From VAZQ01 sp963725185 (GTDB lineage: Bacteria > Pseudomonadota > Alphaproteobacteria > Rhizobiales > Xanthobacteraceae): a stretch of DNA of 64,000 nucleotides. The DNA lies in contig CAVRXO010000006.1 of NCBI GenBank assembly GCA_963725185.1, forward strand, positions 434,001-498,000, given 5' to 3'. The notes beneath the pieces are model-generated. The model had not been told where the DNA came from. It searched no databases and was given only the letters and a program-made list of their open reading frames with translations. A program made the translations under genes and the position numbers. Shown here piece after piece: positions 29,010 through 39,625 of the stretch (its first letter is position 1; each line of letters opens with the position of its first letter).

Positions 29010-32000
29010 CTATTCCGCGGCCTTGAGGTAGTGCGGCCCGCCCGGAGCGGAACTGGTCGAGGAGCGTGGCCTCGTCGGCCTTGGCGGCGGCGAGGTGGCG
29101 CAGCTTGACGTGGCCGAAGCCGCGGATCTTTTCCGGGATGGCGGCGATCCCGACCGCGAGGTGGTGGTTGTCGGCATTGAGCTTGCCACAGTACCTCGAC
29201 AGCGTCGCCTCGTAGTCGGCGATGAGCTTGCGCTCGGTGCGGCGCTCGGCGCTGTAGCCGAACGGGTCGAAGCGCGGTGCCGCGCAGGAACTTGAACCGC
29301 ATCAGCAGCCGGAACGGCCGGCATCAGCCACGGCCCGAAGGTGATCTTGCGCGGCTCGCCGGTGCGCGGATCGCGCCGCGCCAAGAGCGGCGGCGCGAGA
29401 TGGAACGTCGAAGCGCAGGCGCTCGCCGTCGACCTCGCTTCGGCGACCTGGCGCAGGAACTCGCCGGATCGCCGTAGAGCCGCGCCACCTCGTACTCGTC
29501 CTTGTAGGCCATCAGCTTGAACAGGTAGCGGGCGACCGCCTCGGCCAGGCCGCATTGGCCCGGCGCCTTGGCGGCTTCGGCGGCGCTTGGTCGTCTCGAC
29601 CCGATCGCGATAGCGCGCCGCGTAGGCGGCGTTCTGATAGGCGGTAAGGAAGTCGACCCGGCGCGCCACCATCTCGTCGAAGGACTGCGACAGCGCCGCG
29701 CGCATCGCGTGACGCTGCCGGCCGGCCGGGCCGCGAGCGTCTCGACGGCGGCCGGATCGAGCGGCGGCGCGGCGGCCCCAGCGGAAGGCGGCCATGGTTC
29801 ATGGCGACGGCCTCGCCGTTGAGCTCGATCGCCGGTCTCGATCGCCGCCGCCGACAGCGGCAGCGCGCCGAGCTGATAGGCATAGCCGAGCATGAACATG
29901 TTGGCGCCGATGCGATCTGGCCGAGCAGCGCGGTGGCGATGCGCGAGGCATCGACGAAATGCGATGCCGGGCGCCGCCGGCGAGCAGCCGCGATGGCGCG
30001 CTTGAGCCGCTCGGCTCGGCAGCGAGAAGTCCGCATTGCGGGTAAACTCGCCGGGCAGCACCTCGGCGAGGTTGACCACCATGGCGGTGGTGCCGGGCTC
30101 GACCGCCGCCGAGCACCTTCTTGTTGCCGGCCACCACGATGTCGCCGCCGAGCACGAGATCGGCACCGCGCGCGGCGATGCGGATGGCATGGATGTCCTC
30201 GGGCCGGTGCGCAATGCGGATGTGGCTTGCCACCGCGCCGCCCTTCTGGGCGAGCCCGGCCATGTCGATGACGCCGACCGCCTTGCCTTCGAGATGCGCC
30301 GCCATGCCGAGGATGGCCCCGATGGTGACGATGCCGGTGCCGCCGATGCCGGTGACGATGATGCCGTAGGTCTGGTCGATCGCCGGCAGCGTGGGCTCGG
30401 CCAGCGCCGGCGGCGGCGCTTGACCCGAGATGGCGGCGGCGCGCTTGAGCTTGCGCGCCATCGACGGTGACGAAGGACGGACAGAAGCCCTTGACGCAGG
30501 AGAAATCCTTGTTGCAGCTCGACTGGTCGATGGTGCGCTTGCGGCCGAATTCGGTCTCCAGCGGCTGCACCGACACGCAATTCGATTTCACGCCGCAATC
30601 GCCGCAGCCCTCGCAGACCAGCTCGTTGATGATCACGCGCTTGTCCGGGTCCGGATAGGTGGCCGCGCTTGCGGCGGCGGCGCTTCTCGGCCGCGCAGGT
30701 CTGGTCGTAGATCAGCACGGTGCAGCCCGGCACCTTGGCGAGCTCCTTCTGCACCTGGCTGCAGGTCGTCGCGGTGATGGATGGTGAGACCGGCCGGCCA
30801 GCGCTCGTGCCGGCGCGGATATTTCCACGGCTCGTCGGTGACGACGACGACGCGCGGCGGCGCCCTCGGCGGCGACCTGGCGCGCGACCTGCGGCACCGT
30901 GATGTCGCCGTCATTGCGCTGGCCGCCCGTCATGGCGACCGCGTCGTTGAACAGGATCTTGTAGGTGATGTTGACGCCGGACTGCGATGGCGGCGCGGAT
31001 CGCCAGCGAGCCCGAATGATTGTAGGTGCCGTCGCCGAGATTCTGGAACACGTGCGTCGCGCTTGGAGAACGGCGCCTCGCCGATCCAGTTGGCGCCCTC
31101 GCCGCCCATCTGGGTGAAGCCCAGCGTCTAGCGGTCCATCCACTGCGCCATGTAGTGGCAGCCGATGCCCGCATAGGCGCGCTGCCCGCGCGGCACCACG
31201 GTCGAGGAATTGTGCGGACAGCCCGAGCAGAAATAGGGAGTCGCGCTGCGGCGATGTCCTCGATCTCCGCGAGCACGCGCTGCGCCTCCTTGAGGCGCGC
31301 GACGCGGGCTGCGAGCTCGTCGTTGCGTCACGTAGTTGAGCAAGCGCTCGCCGATGCAGATCGCGACCTCGTTGGGATCGAGCGCGCCCTTGACCGGGAA
31401 ACAGCCAGTTGCCGCGCTCGTCCTTCTTGCCGATGCAGGTCGGCTGGTTGGCGGTGCCGTAGAGCTCCTCGCGCACCTGCACCTCGATCAGCGAGCGCTT
31501 CTCCTCCACCACGATGATGAGGTCGAGGCCGGCGGCGAATTCCTTGAGATCGCGGCGGCTGATCGGCCACGGGCAGGCGATCTTGTAGAGCCGCAGGCCG
31601 AGATCGTTGCACTTGACCTCGTCGAGGCCGAGCTCGTCGAGCGCCTGGCGCACGTCGAGATAGCTCTTGCCGATGGTGATGACGCCGATCTTCGGATTGC
31701 GGCCGCCCGAGGCAGATGTATTCGGTTGAGCTTGTTGGCGCGCACGAAGGCCAGCATGGCGTCGCGCTTGAAATCGTGCAGCCGCGCCTCCATGCCGAGG
31801 ATGGCTGTCGCGCAAGCCGGATATTGAGGCCGCCCGGCGGCATCGCGAAATCGTCCGGAATGACGATCTTGACGCGATCGAGGCCGCCGTCGACCACGGC
31901 GGTCGACTCGACCGTCTCGTGCATGCATTTGAGCGCGATCCAGGCGCCGGTGAAGCGCGACATCGCCCAGCCATAGAGGCCGTAATCGATGATCTCCTGC

Positions 32001-32529
32001 ACGCCCGCGGGGTTCAGGATCGGGATCATGACGTCGATGAAATGATATTCGGACTGGTGCGCGGTGGTGGAGGACTCGGCGGTATGGTCGTCGCCCATCA
32101 GGGCCAGCACGCCGCCATGCCGGGAGGTGCCGGCGAAATTGGCGTGGCGGAACACATCGCCGGAGCGGTCGACGCCGGGACCCTTGCCGTACCACATGCC
32201 GAACACGCCATCGAACTTGCCTTCGCCGCGCAATTCGGCCTGTTGCGAGCCCGACAGCGCGGTGGCGGCGAGGTCCTCGTTGATGCCGGCCTGGAACAGA
32301 ATGTCGGATCTGCGCAAGCTGGGCCTGCGCGCGCTGAATTGCTGGTCGAGCGTGCCGAGCGGAGAGCCGCGATAGCCGGTGACGTAGCCGGCGGTATTGA
32401 GGCCGGCGCGGCGGTCGCGCTCCTTCTGCATCAGGCAGAGCCGCACGAGCGCCTGGATAGCCGGTGACGAAGACCCGGCTCTTGCGTCAGGTCATATTTG
32501 TCGTCGAGGCTGACCGATTTGAGCTTCAT
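29010..32529 (-). pseudogene. Indolepyruvate ferredoxin oxidoreductase (fused alpha/beta), multiply frameshifted
   Basis: Starting at ATG 32529 (MKLKSVSLDDKYDLTQ), recognisable segments alternate among all three frames. They are AGYVTGYRGSPLGTLDQQF (pyrimidine domain), GDDHTAESSTTAHQSEYHF, PKIGVITIGKSYLDVRQAL, the ThDP region YFCSGCPHNSSTVVPRGQRA and GIGCHYMAQWMDR, MTGGQRNDGDITVPQ, a ferredoxin-like CEGCGDCGVKSNCVSVQPLE, the IorB-like GIGGTGIVTIGAIL, and the end GPHYLKAAE. Most joins repair by deleting one base (for example about 32481, 32459, 31813, 31803, 31721, 31707), and a TAG at 31128-31130 interrupts the ThDP part. The intact enzyme oxidises aryl-pyruvates to aryl-acetyl-CoA with ferredoxin. 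Either decayed or badly sequenced. Confidence 0.85.
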
Positions 32530-32793
32530 CGCAGACCTGCGCGGACGTTCCCTGCAAGGAGTAGATATAGGCGGCGCGAGGCATCAGCAATGCTCGGCCG
32601 GTCGCACATCCATTCGTTGCGGCGCAGACGGGCAGCGAGACAACGAAATTTCCGGGCTGCCGGCCGCCACGATCTATGGCGCAATGCAGCATGCGTAACC
32701 CACAGGGCCGGCATATGGAGCCGCGGCTGGTCGGGCATCGCGCCCTGCTCTACAAAGCTTGCAACTCGCCCTGCCCGGCTCCCCTCCTCCGGC

Positions 32794-34234
32794 ATGCTCA
32801 CGATCATGGACGCCATCGCCGCCGCGACCAAGGTCAAGCGGCTCACCCATCGAGAGACGCGGCTCATCGTGCTCGGCATGCTGCTGCCGATCTTCATGGG
32901 CTCGCTCGATCAGACCATCCTGGCGAGCGCCCTGCCGACGATCGGCCGCGACCTGGGCGACGCCCATGAGCTGCCGTGGCTCATCACCGCCTATCTGCTG
33001 GCATCGACCGCGATCATCCCGCTCTACGGCAAAATCGCCGACATCCGCGGGCGCGCGTTCGCGCTGCGCGTCGCCATCGCGCTTCATTTCGCCGGCTCGC
33101 TGCTCTGTGCGCTCGCGCCGTCCATGCTGGTCCTGATCCTGGGGCGCAGCCTGCAGGGCCTGGGCGGCGGCGGGCTGGCCTCCATGGGCGTGGTGGTGCT
33201 CGGCGACGTCGCGGCGCCGCGCGAGCGCGGGCGCTACTATTCGTATTTCGCCGTCACCTACACCACGGCGGGCGCCTGCGGACCGGCGCTCGGCGGGTTT
33301 CTCGCCGATCATCTGCATTGGTCGGCGATCTTCTGGCTCAACATCCCGCTCGGCCTGGCGGCGCTGGCGGTGACAGCGACGCTGCTGCGCGGCCTGCCGC
33401 GTCACGAGCGCCCGCACCGAACTCGACGTGATCGGCGCCGTCCTGATCGTGGCGGCGAGCGTCTCCTTCATGCTCGGCCTCAATCTGGCGGGCGTGCGGT
33501 TTGCCTGGGTGTCGCTTCCGACCCTGGCGCTGTTCGGCTGCGCGCTCATCCTGGGAGCGCTGTTCGTGGCTCGCCTGATCACGGCGCCGGAGCCGCTGAT
33601 CCCGATCTCGGTCCTGCTCGATCCGGTGGTGCGCTACGCATTCGTCGCCAACGCCTTGGGTTGGGGTTCGATCGTCGCGCTCAACATCTTTCTGCCGAGC
33701 TACCTGCAGACCGTCGTGGGGCTCAGCGCCACCAACGCGGGCCTCTACCTCATGGTGCTCATGGTGACGCTCAATATCAGCGCCGGTCTTGCCGGCCAGG
33801 TCCTCGGCCGCGTGGTCCACTACAAGACGCTGCCCATGATCGGGCTCGTGGTGACGATCGCGGCGGTCGCGATCCTGGGCTGGCGGGCGGAGAATCCCGA
33901 CCTGTGGTGGTTCGAGCTGCTGCTGATCCTGATCGGAGCCGGATTCGGGCCGCTGCCGTCGCTCGCGCAGGTGGCGGTGCAGAATTCGGTCGAGCGCCAC
34001 CAGCTCGGCATCGCGATGGGGGCGATGAATTTCCTGCGCAGCCTCTTGGGCACCATCATGGTGGCGGCGTTCGGCGCGATCGTGCTGGCCGGAACCGCTC
34101 CGCTCGCGGAGCCTGCCTCGTTGACAACCACGCAAGCCTTCGCCTGGGTCTTCTACGCCGATGCCGGATGCATCGCGATCGCGCTTTTCGCAGTGGCGCT
34201 GATGGCGGAACGGCCCCTGCAGGAGGAGCCGTAA
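32794..34234 (+). CDS. DHA2-type MFS transporter, broken by a one-base insertion
   Basis: A 14-helix drug/H+ antiporter-like protein of 479 residues after repair. Helix 1 carries FMGSLDQTILASALPTIGRDL (motif D1 region). Motif A follows as YGKIADIRGR, then LGRSLQGLGGGGLAS and motif C in TTAGACGPALGGFLAD. After RHERPH the frame changes: reading CAC then GAACTC (dropping one C at 33417-33418) gives HELDVIGAVLIV, continuing to LMAERPLQEEP. Start ATG 32794 or 32806. It lies between the two aryl-pyruvate enzymes, so it may export their substrate or product; this is inference. A remnant of its 3' end is repeated at 37929. Confidence 0.85.
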
Positions 34235-34314
34235 GGAGCGCGCAGACTTTCCGGACTTCGCAGATGGCGGAAGCATAGCCGCTCTCGCCACCTGCTGTTT
34301 CGGGTCTCTAAGTA

Positions 34315-36009
34315 TTATGGCGTATCGCCGTACATGGCCTTAAGTTGGCCGTGGGCGAAGGCAAGAGCCGGCGGCATATCCATTTTGCCGCCAATGATCT
34401 CGATATACGCCCCGGTTTTGCTGGCGCGTGCGGCCTTCATCGCCTCGTCGAGCTCGCCAAGCGTGGTCACACGCGCAGTATACCAATTTGCGCATCCCAG
34501 CGCCTTCGGCAATTCGGCATAGTTCCAAGGCGCGAGGTCGTTATAGGTCCAATTCGGATTTTCCTCCAACGCCCGCTCGATGAGGTACCCACTATTGTTG
34601 AGCACGAAGACAATGACGTTTGCTCCGAACCGTCCCATGGCGCCGATGTCGTTCGCAGTCAGTTGATGCGAGCCTTCGCCCGTGATCAGAATTGTACGTC
34701 GGCTCGGGTCGGCAAGCGCGACACCGAAGGCGGCCGGGGTCGCCCAACCGATCGAACCCCACAGAACTTGCGCTTCCACCCGCACGCCGTCCGAAAGGAT
34801 CGTTGGCGTCATGCCGAGGCTTGAACTCCCGGTCTCGAGAACGACCGTGTCCCCGGCGCGCAGAAACGCCGCGTAGCGCGGATAAAGCGCCGCCATGGTG
34901 ATCTTGTCAGACGGTTTGCCGTTTACCGGCGCAAGCCCTTGCGGTTTCCCCCGGTATGGCGCCGATGATGGTTTGAGCTTGGCCAGCTCGGACAGAACGT
35001 CCGCAAGCCGGACATTGGCGATGACTTCGTCTCCGATCCGGACGTCGTCCAGGCCGACGGTAATAAACCGGGAGAGATCGAGGTGGCCGGAATAGGCCGC
35101 CGTGGTGATGTCGTTGAAATTGACGCCGCCCAGATCGAGGACCAGATCGGCGCCTTCGACGATTTGCCGCGTTTTCGGCTCCGACACCGCGCCGGCATAC
35201 ATTCCGGCAAACTGCGGATGCCCCTCGTCGATCAGGCATTTTTCCATCAGCGTCGTGACAAAAGGACAGCCCAACGCTTCGATCGCCTTCTGTACCTGCT
35301 TTTGCAACCCCAGCCGCGAAACGGAGAAGGCCGGAAATGCGACGACGGATTTCGCCTTGTTGATGCGCTCGGCGATGATCGCCATCGCCTTTTGTAACGC
35401 CGCTTGGTTTGATCGTGGCACGATCGGCTTCACGTCAGCCGACACGACTGGGGATAGCGCGTAGTCCGACGGCACGGCGATATAGGCCGGCTGATTGTTT
35501 CGGCGCGCCGCCGCGATGACGCGCTCCATTTCGACGACGCAGTTCTCCGGATTGATGACGGCGTGACAGCACGCCGCGGCGGCGGACAGTTCAACGAAAT
35601 TACCGAAGACGCCGTCGCCGAGCGTGTGATGGGCGATCTTGTGTACGCGCTGATTCTGATAGGAGGGCATTCCGACGACGTGAAAAACCAGTGATCGTTC
35701 CGACTTAGCGCCCATCACGCCGTTTATGGCCGAGAGCTCGCCGACGCCATAGGTCGTCGCCAACATCGCCGCACCCCGGATGCGCGCATAGCCGTCAGCG
35801 GCGTAAGATGCATTCAATTCGTTGGCACAGCCGATCCACTTGACTTTTGCGCTACCGTCAACCGCGTCGCAGATCGGAAACACATAATCGCCGGCAACGC
35901 CAAAGCAGTGCTCGATCCCTTCCGCGGCAAGTCGATCGATGATGTAATCGGCGACACTCGTTGCCTTCGCGGGTCCCGACACGTTGGATTGTTGAACGTG
36001 TTTGGTCAT
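34315..36009 (-). CDS. ThDP-dependent 2-keto-acid decarboxylase (pyruvate/indolepyruvate decarboxylase family)
   Basis: A 564-residue intact enzyme. Asp41 (VAGDYVFP), Glu64 (CANELNASYAADGYAR) and the paired His127-His128 (KIAHHTLGDG) are the catalytic set known from Zymomonas pyruvate decarboxylase. The cofactor motif reads GEGSHQLTANDIGAM and ends NNSGYLIERALEENPNW, with GEG replacing the usual GDG. It should decarboxylate pyruvate, phenylpyruvate or indolepyruvate to the aldehyde; substrate size cannot be decided here. The proximity to an aryl-pyruvate oxidoreductase favours an aromatic substrate. An AraC-type regulator lies just upstream. Confidence 0.9.
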   Translation of the reverse strand: MTKHVQQSNVSGPAKATSVADYIIDRLAAEGIEHCFGVAGDYVFPICDAVDGSAKVKWIGCANELNASYAADGYARIRGAAMLATTYGVGELSAINGVMGAKSERSLVFHVVGMPSYQNQRVHKIAHHTLGDGVFGNFVELSAAAACCHAVINPENCVVEMERVIAAARRNNQPAYIAVPSDYALSPVVSADVKPIVPRSNQAALQKAMAIIAERINKAKSVVAFPAFSVSRLGLQKQVQKAIEALGCPFVTTLMEKCLIDEGHPQFAGMYAGAVSEPKTRQIVEGADLVLDLGGVNFNDITTAAYSGHLDLSRFITVGLDDVRIGDEVIANVRLADVLSELAKLKPSSAPYRGKPQGLAPVNGKPSDKITMAALYPRYAAFLRAGDTVVLETGSSSLGMTPTILSDGVRVEAQVLWGSIGWATPAAFGVALADPSRRTILITGEGSHQLTANDIGAMGRFGANVIVFVLNNSGYLIERALEENPNWTYNDLAPWNYAELPKALGCANWYTARVTTLGELDEAMKAARASKTGAYIEIIGGKMDMPPALAFAHGQLKAMYGDTP

Positions 36010-36106
36010 TTCGCTCTCCTACTCGAACGCCGCAACTGTGGCGGCGAGATATTGGTTGAAGATTGTGCAAACGGTTCCTCTGGGGTCGTCATCAATCGAT
36101 GACGTT

Positions 36107-36148
36107 CTGTCATTAAGGCCACGCCGACTGTCATTAAGGCCACGCCGA
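36107..36148. promoter_or_regulatory. 21-bp tandem direct repeat upstream of the decarboxylase gene
   Basis: CTGTCATTAAGGCCACGCCG is present twice with an exact 21-bp period (36107-36127 and 36128-36148), about 100 bp before the decarboxylase start. AraC-family regulators commonly bind direct repeats two helical turns (21 bp) apart, and an AraC-family gene is the next gene upstream. An operator is therefore likely, but not proven. Confidence 0.55.
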
Positions 36149-36270
36149 CGCTCGTGTCTTGAAGGAAACGGGCAAATTCTTGAAAAAATCGGTGGGCCGC
36201 GCCGGCTTTCGCCGGCGCCGCGTGGCCATCAAAGATGGAGTGATCCGGCGCTGGATTTGCCGCCGGAGAG

Positions 36271-37146
36271 CTACCGGCGCAGCGCCGCCGGCGTGGTACC
36301 CAAGTGCGTCCGGAAGACGCGGGTCATATGGGCCTGATCGGCAAACCCGCAATCCGATGCCACCTCCTTGATCGGCATGCGGCCTTGCGCCAGCAAGCGC
36401 TGAGCGCGATCGATGCGGCGATCGATAATGTAAGCGTGCGGAGTTCGGCCAAAGGATTCTCGGAAGTGGCGGGCAAAACTCCACACGCCCATTCCGGCCA
36501 CTGCGGCGAGGGTTTCCAAGTTGGGAGATTCGTGCAGCCGACTGTCGATGTAATCCGTCAGACGGCGAACTTGAGCCGGCGACAAGCGTCCGTGGTCACT
36601 GGGCTCGCGGAACGTCACGGAAGCGTAATTGCGCAACAGGTGCACTGCCAGCTGCGTTGCTGCAGCTTCAACATATAAAGCGCTGCCTAATGCGTTCTGC
36701 TGCGCCTCACGCGCGATGGCAGCCACGGCCGCCGTTACCACCGGATCGTGCGCCTTCAACACATCATGGAGGCGAACATCGGCAACGCATCGATCCATGA
36801 TCTCGGCACAAACCGCGGACACCAACGTTTCCGCCAGATAGACGTGGCTGACGTCGATTCCCTCGGTCCAGCGCCAATGCGAGCGTTCCGACCTGGTCAA
36901 CAGCGAGATATCGCCGGGCTCGCAGCGCGTCTTAGTCCATGCGCCGTCGTACCGCCGTTCCATGATCGTCGCTCCGCGGCGGTACGATATAACCGTGAAA
37001 TCTCTCACCGGCGGCACGATGACGTCGAGACCTGTATAGTGGTAGGCGCGTAGCAAAACTCCGTTCCAGCCGAGATCGTCGCTGGCCGCGATTACCGTGC
37101 CGGGTACGTATTTCGGCACCTCGCTTGGCGTGATGATCGTAGCCAT
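36271..37146 (-). CDS. AraC-family transcriptional regulator
   Basis: A 291-residue regulator. The N-terminal half is a ligand-sensing beta-barrel-like domain (cupin-type positions such as ISYRRGATIMERRYDGAW). The C-terminal about 100 residues hold two helix-turn-helix motifs: NLETLAAVAGMGVWSFARHF and PIKEVASDCGFADQAHMTRV, followed by FRTHLGTTPAALRR. Gene order and strand (regulator, 261-bp gap with direct repeat, decarboxylase) suggest it controls the decarboxylase gene in response to an aromatic or keto-acid signal. Confidence 0.9.
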   Translation of the reverse strand: MATIITPSEVPKYVPGTVIAASDDLGWNGVLLRAYHYTGLDVIVPPVRDFTVISYRRGATIMERRYDGAWTKTRCEPGDISLLTRSERSHWRWTEGIDVSHVYLAETLVSAVCAEIMDRCVADVRLHDVLKAHDPVVTAAVAAIAREAQQNALGSALYVEAAATQLAVHLLRNYASVTFREPSDHGRLSPAQVRRLTDYIDSRLHESPNLETLAAVAGMGVWSFARHFRESFGRTPHAYIIDRRIDRAQRLLAQGRMPIKEVASDCGFADQAHMTRVFRTHLGTTPAALRR

Positions 37147-37928
37147 GACCTCGGTTCCTCGCGTTCAACGAAGCGCCCCGGTCGTCCGGCTCTGCCGCCG
37201 CATTCCCCTCCCGCTCGGCAACTGGGCAACTGCGTTAGTGTAACGCAGGAATGCGACTAGCCACAAGGTGCGCGCGGTTGGCCGCATTGCCGTTTACGGG
37301 TCGAACCGAGGTGGGTGAACTGGTCCAAGGCTTCCCTCCGGGCGCGCCCGGCCCGGCAACCAGCATTAAATTGACGTTCCGGAGACCAAATTCGATTTTG
37401 GTGCCATAGCCGGCCAATCGATACGGCTGGAATCCGCCGTCGCGGGCTGCCTGAGGAGAAGATCCATCTACTTCCACCGCTTGTTCGCTTGTTACAAGCA
37501 ACACAAAAAGAGCAAGTGGAGGGAATAAATATGTGCTTGGCCCCGAGAAGGGGCGCACCGCGGCCACATCTGCCAGATCGTCATCCTTCGTCGCCGTCGG
37601 ACGGCTGGCGGAAAGCGTCACGAGCCGATGGACAGGAGTCGCCTCCCGCTCGCGCGACCTGGCGCCTATGCGAGCGCGGACCAACTCATCGGTCTCGCCC
37701 CCAATTCGAGGCCCTGAAACGCAACCTGGAGGCGGCGCCCCGGGGAGGCTTGAACCGCGATCACGAAAAAACCCGGCGCGGTTTTCCGCCCGGGCACAAA
37801 TCGTCAGTTTCGATTTCACGAGTAATCCAATTCGCGGAAACGGTCAAGCGGCTAAAGCTGCCGCGTTCCGGGCACGTCGGCCGCGGTTCTTCGACGTGGG
37901 TCGACGAGCAGACGGTTAAGCCTTCCGC
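37147..37928. other. Gene-poor accessory stretch
   Basis: No convincing gene. The open frames here (for example 37235-37819 on the minus strand) lack family character and have atypical composition. A 40-bp motif beginning at 37456 (GAGAAGATCC...CCACCGCTTGTTC) recurs at 40071. A hairpin (CCCGG...CCGGG) around a TTTT-containing loop lies near 37767-37793. Confidence 0.5.
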
Positions 37929-38105
37929 ATGGTGGCAGCGTTCGGCGCGATCGTGCTGGCCGGAACCGCTCCACTCGCGGAGCCTGCCTAGTTGACGACC
38001 ACGCAAGCCTTTGCCTGGGTCTTCTACGCCGATGCCGGATGCATCGCGTTTGCGCTTATCGCGGTGGTGCTGATGAAGGAGCGGCCCCTGCAGAAGGAGC
38101 CGTAA
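37929..38105 (+). pseudogene. Remnant of the MFS transporter 3' end
   Basis: These 177 bp match the last 177 bp of the transporter gene (34058-34234) at roughly nine of ten positions and end at the same stop. The copy carries an in-frame TAG (GCCTAGTTG where the parent has GCCTCGTTG) and has no upstream part. It is a truncated duplicate left in front of the MetE-like gene. Confidence 0.88.
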
Positions 38106-38237
38106 CGCATTCGCTCGGGCCAGGATGCAGGACGATCGGTTTGGAAGGCCAAGGCATGCCTTCGGTGCAGACGGGACCGCTGCCGAATGTGCTAGGATCG
38201 CTACCACCCATCTTCGAACGACCCGGGAACATGAAAG

Positions 38238-39261
38238 ATGTTCGAGACGACCATCACCGGAAGCTTGCCCAAACCCGCCTGGTTGGCGGAGCCGAATACA
38301 TTGTGGGCGCCATGGCGGCTTGCCGGCACCGAGCTTGCAGCAGCCAAGGTCGACGCCACCATTCTCGCATTGAAGCTGCAGGAGGATTGCGGGATCGACA
38401 TCGTGACCGACGGCGAGCAATCTCGCCAGCACTTCGTGCATGGCTTTCTCGAAAACGTCGAGGGCGTCGATTTCAGCCGCAAGGTCGAAATGGGAATCCG
38501 GGCCAACCGCTACACCGCGATGGTACCAACCGTGACCGAGCGAACTCCGCCTCAAAGGGCGCGTCCATGCGCGCGAAGCCCAGACCGCACGCGCACATAC
38601 CAGCCATCCGTTGAAATTCACGCTGCCCGGGCCGATGACCATCGCGGACACGATCGCTGACGCCCACTACGGCGACCGGGCCAAGCTGTCGATGGCGCTC
38701 GCCGCGCTTTTGAACCAGGAGGCGCGTGCGCTGGAGGCCGACGGCATCGATGTCATCCAATTCGACGAGCCGGCATTCAACGTCTACGCGCGCGAGGTGG
38801 AGGACTGGGGCATCGCGGCGCTCGACCGCGCCAGCGAAGGCCTCAAGTGCACCACGGCCGTGCACATCTGCTACGGGTACGGCATCAAGGCGAATATCGA
38901 CTGGAAGCGGACGCTCGGCAGCGAATGGCGCCAATACGAGGCGATCTTCCCGGCGCTGAATGCGAGCCGCATCGGTCAGGTCGCCATCGAATGCCGCGGC
39001 TCGCGCGTGCCGATGCATTTGCTCAAGCTTTTGGACCGCAAGCAGGTGCACGTCGGGGTCATCGATGTCGCCACCGACACGATCGAGACGCCGGAGGAGG
39101 TTGCCGGTGTCATCGGCGAGGCCCTCAAATACGTGGCCAGGGAGAACGTCATCGTCTGCACGAATTGCGGTATGGCACCGATAAATCGGTATTTTGCGGT
39201 CGCCAAGCTCTCGGCGCTGACCCGCGGCGCCGAGCTGGCGCGGCGAAAATTCGGCGCTTGA
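38238..39261 (+). CDS. Cobalamin-independent methionine synthase-like (MetE C-terminal family), one-base insertion
   Basis: A single-domain MetE-C-type protein, 340 residues after repair. It begins TTITGSLPKPAWL, carries TDGEQSRQHFVHGFLE, and after a frame change at about 38540 continues LRLKGRVHAREAQTARAHTS and KFTLPGPMTIADT. All zinc ligands expected for the family are present: His and Cys in VHICYGYGI, Glu in ECRGSRVP, Cys in CTNCGMAP. Such short MetE relatives transfer methyl groups to homocysteine from diverse donors; the true donor is unknown. Dropping one base around 38539-38541 restores a continuous frame. Confidence 0.83.
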
Positions 39262-39313
39262 GCTCACATCCAAGCAAGACTCGATGGCCTCGCGGCGTAA
39301 GCAGACCCGGCCT

Positions 39314-39550
39314 TCACCGTACCAGATCCTGCGGATTGCTGGCGCCGCGGAGCGTCATGTCCTGCGGATTGCCGCGATTGGTGAGGTCCTGCGGATTGCT
39401 GGGATTGGCGCTCGGCGCCATCCCAAAACTGGTCCGCGGCGCAGCCGAGACGTTTTGATTGCCAAGGCCGTTCGCCCCGCCGGAGGTTTGGGCCAGAGCG
39501 AGACCGCCGGACAGAAGCAGGATCGCGATTGTCGCATACAGACGTTTCAT
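39314..39550 (-). CDS. Small secreted protein with NPQDL/M repeats
   Basis: A 78-residue protein with a clear signal peptide (MKRLYATIAILLLSGGLALA, cleavage after ALA). The mature part is about 57 residues, rich in Asn, Gly, Ser and Gln. It contains three NPQD units (NPQDLTNRG, NPQDMTLRG, NPQDLVR) at 9-12 residue spacing. No known family comes to mind. It is next to another small secreted protein on the same strand. Confidence 0.7.
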   Translation of the reverse strand: MKRLYATIAILLLSGGLALAQTSGGANGLGNQNVSAAPRTSFGMAPSANPSNPQDLTNRGNPQDMTLRGASNPQDLVR

Positions 39551-39625
39551 TGCTTGACTCCTGTTGAAACGGAACTCGAAACCACCAAGCCTCGGGCCAC
39601 AAGCCGAAGCTTGATGAGAGATCGG

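Noticed and set aside
37235..37819. A 194-codon open frame on the minus strand in the gene-poor gap.
   Set aside because: No start signal, no domain and odd amino-acid composition.
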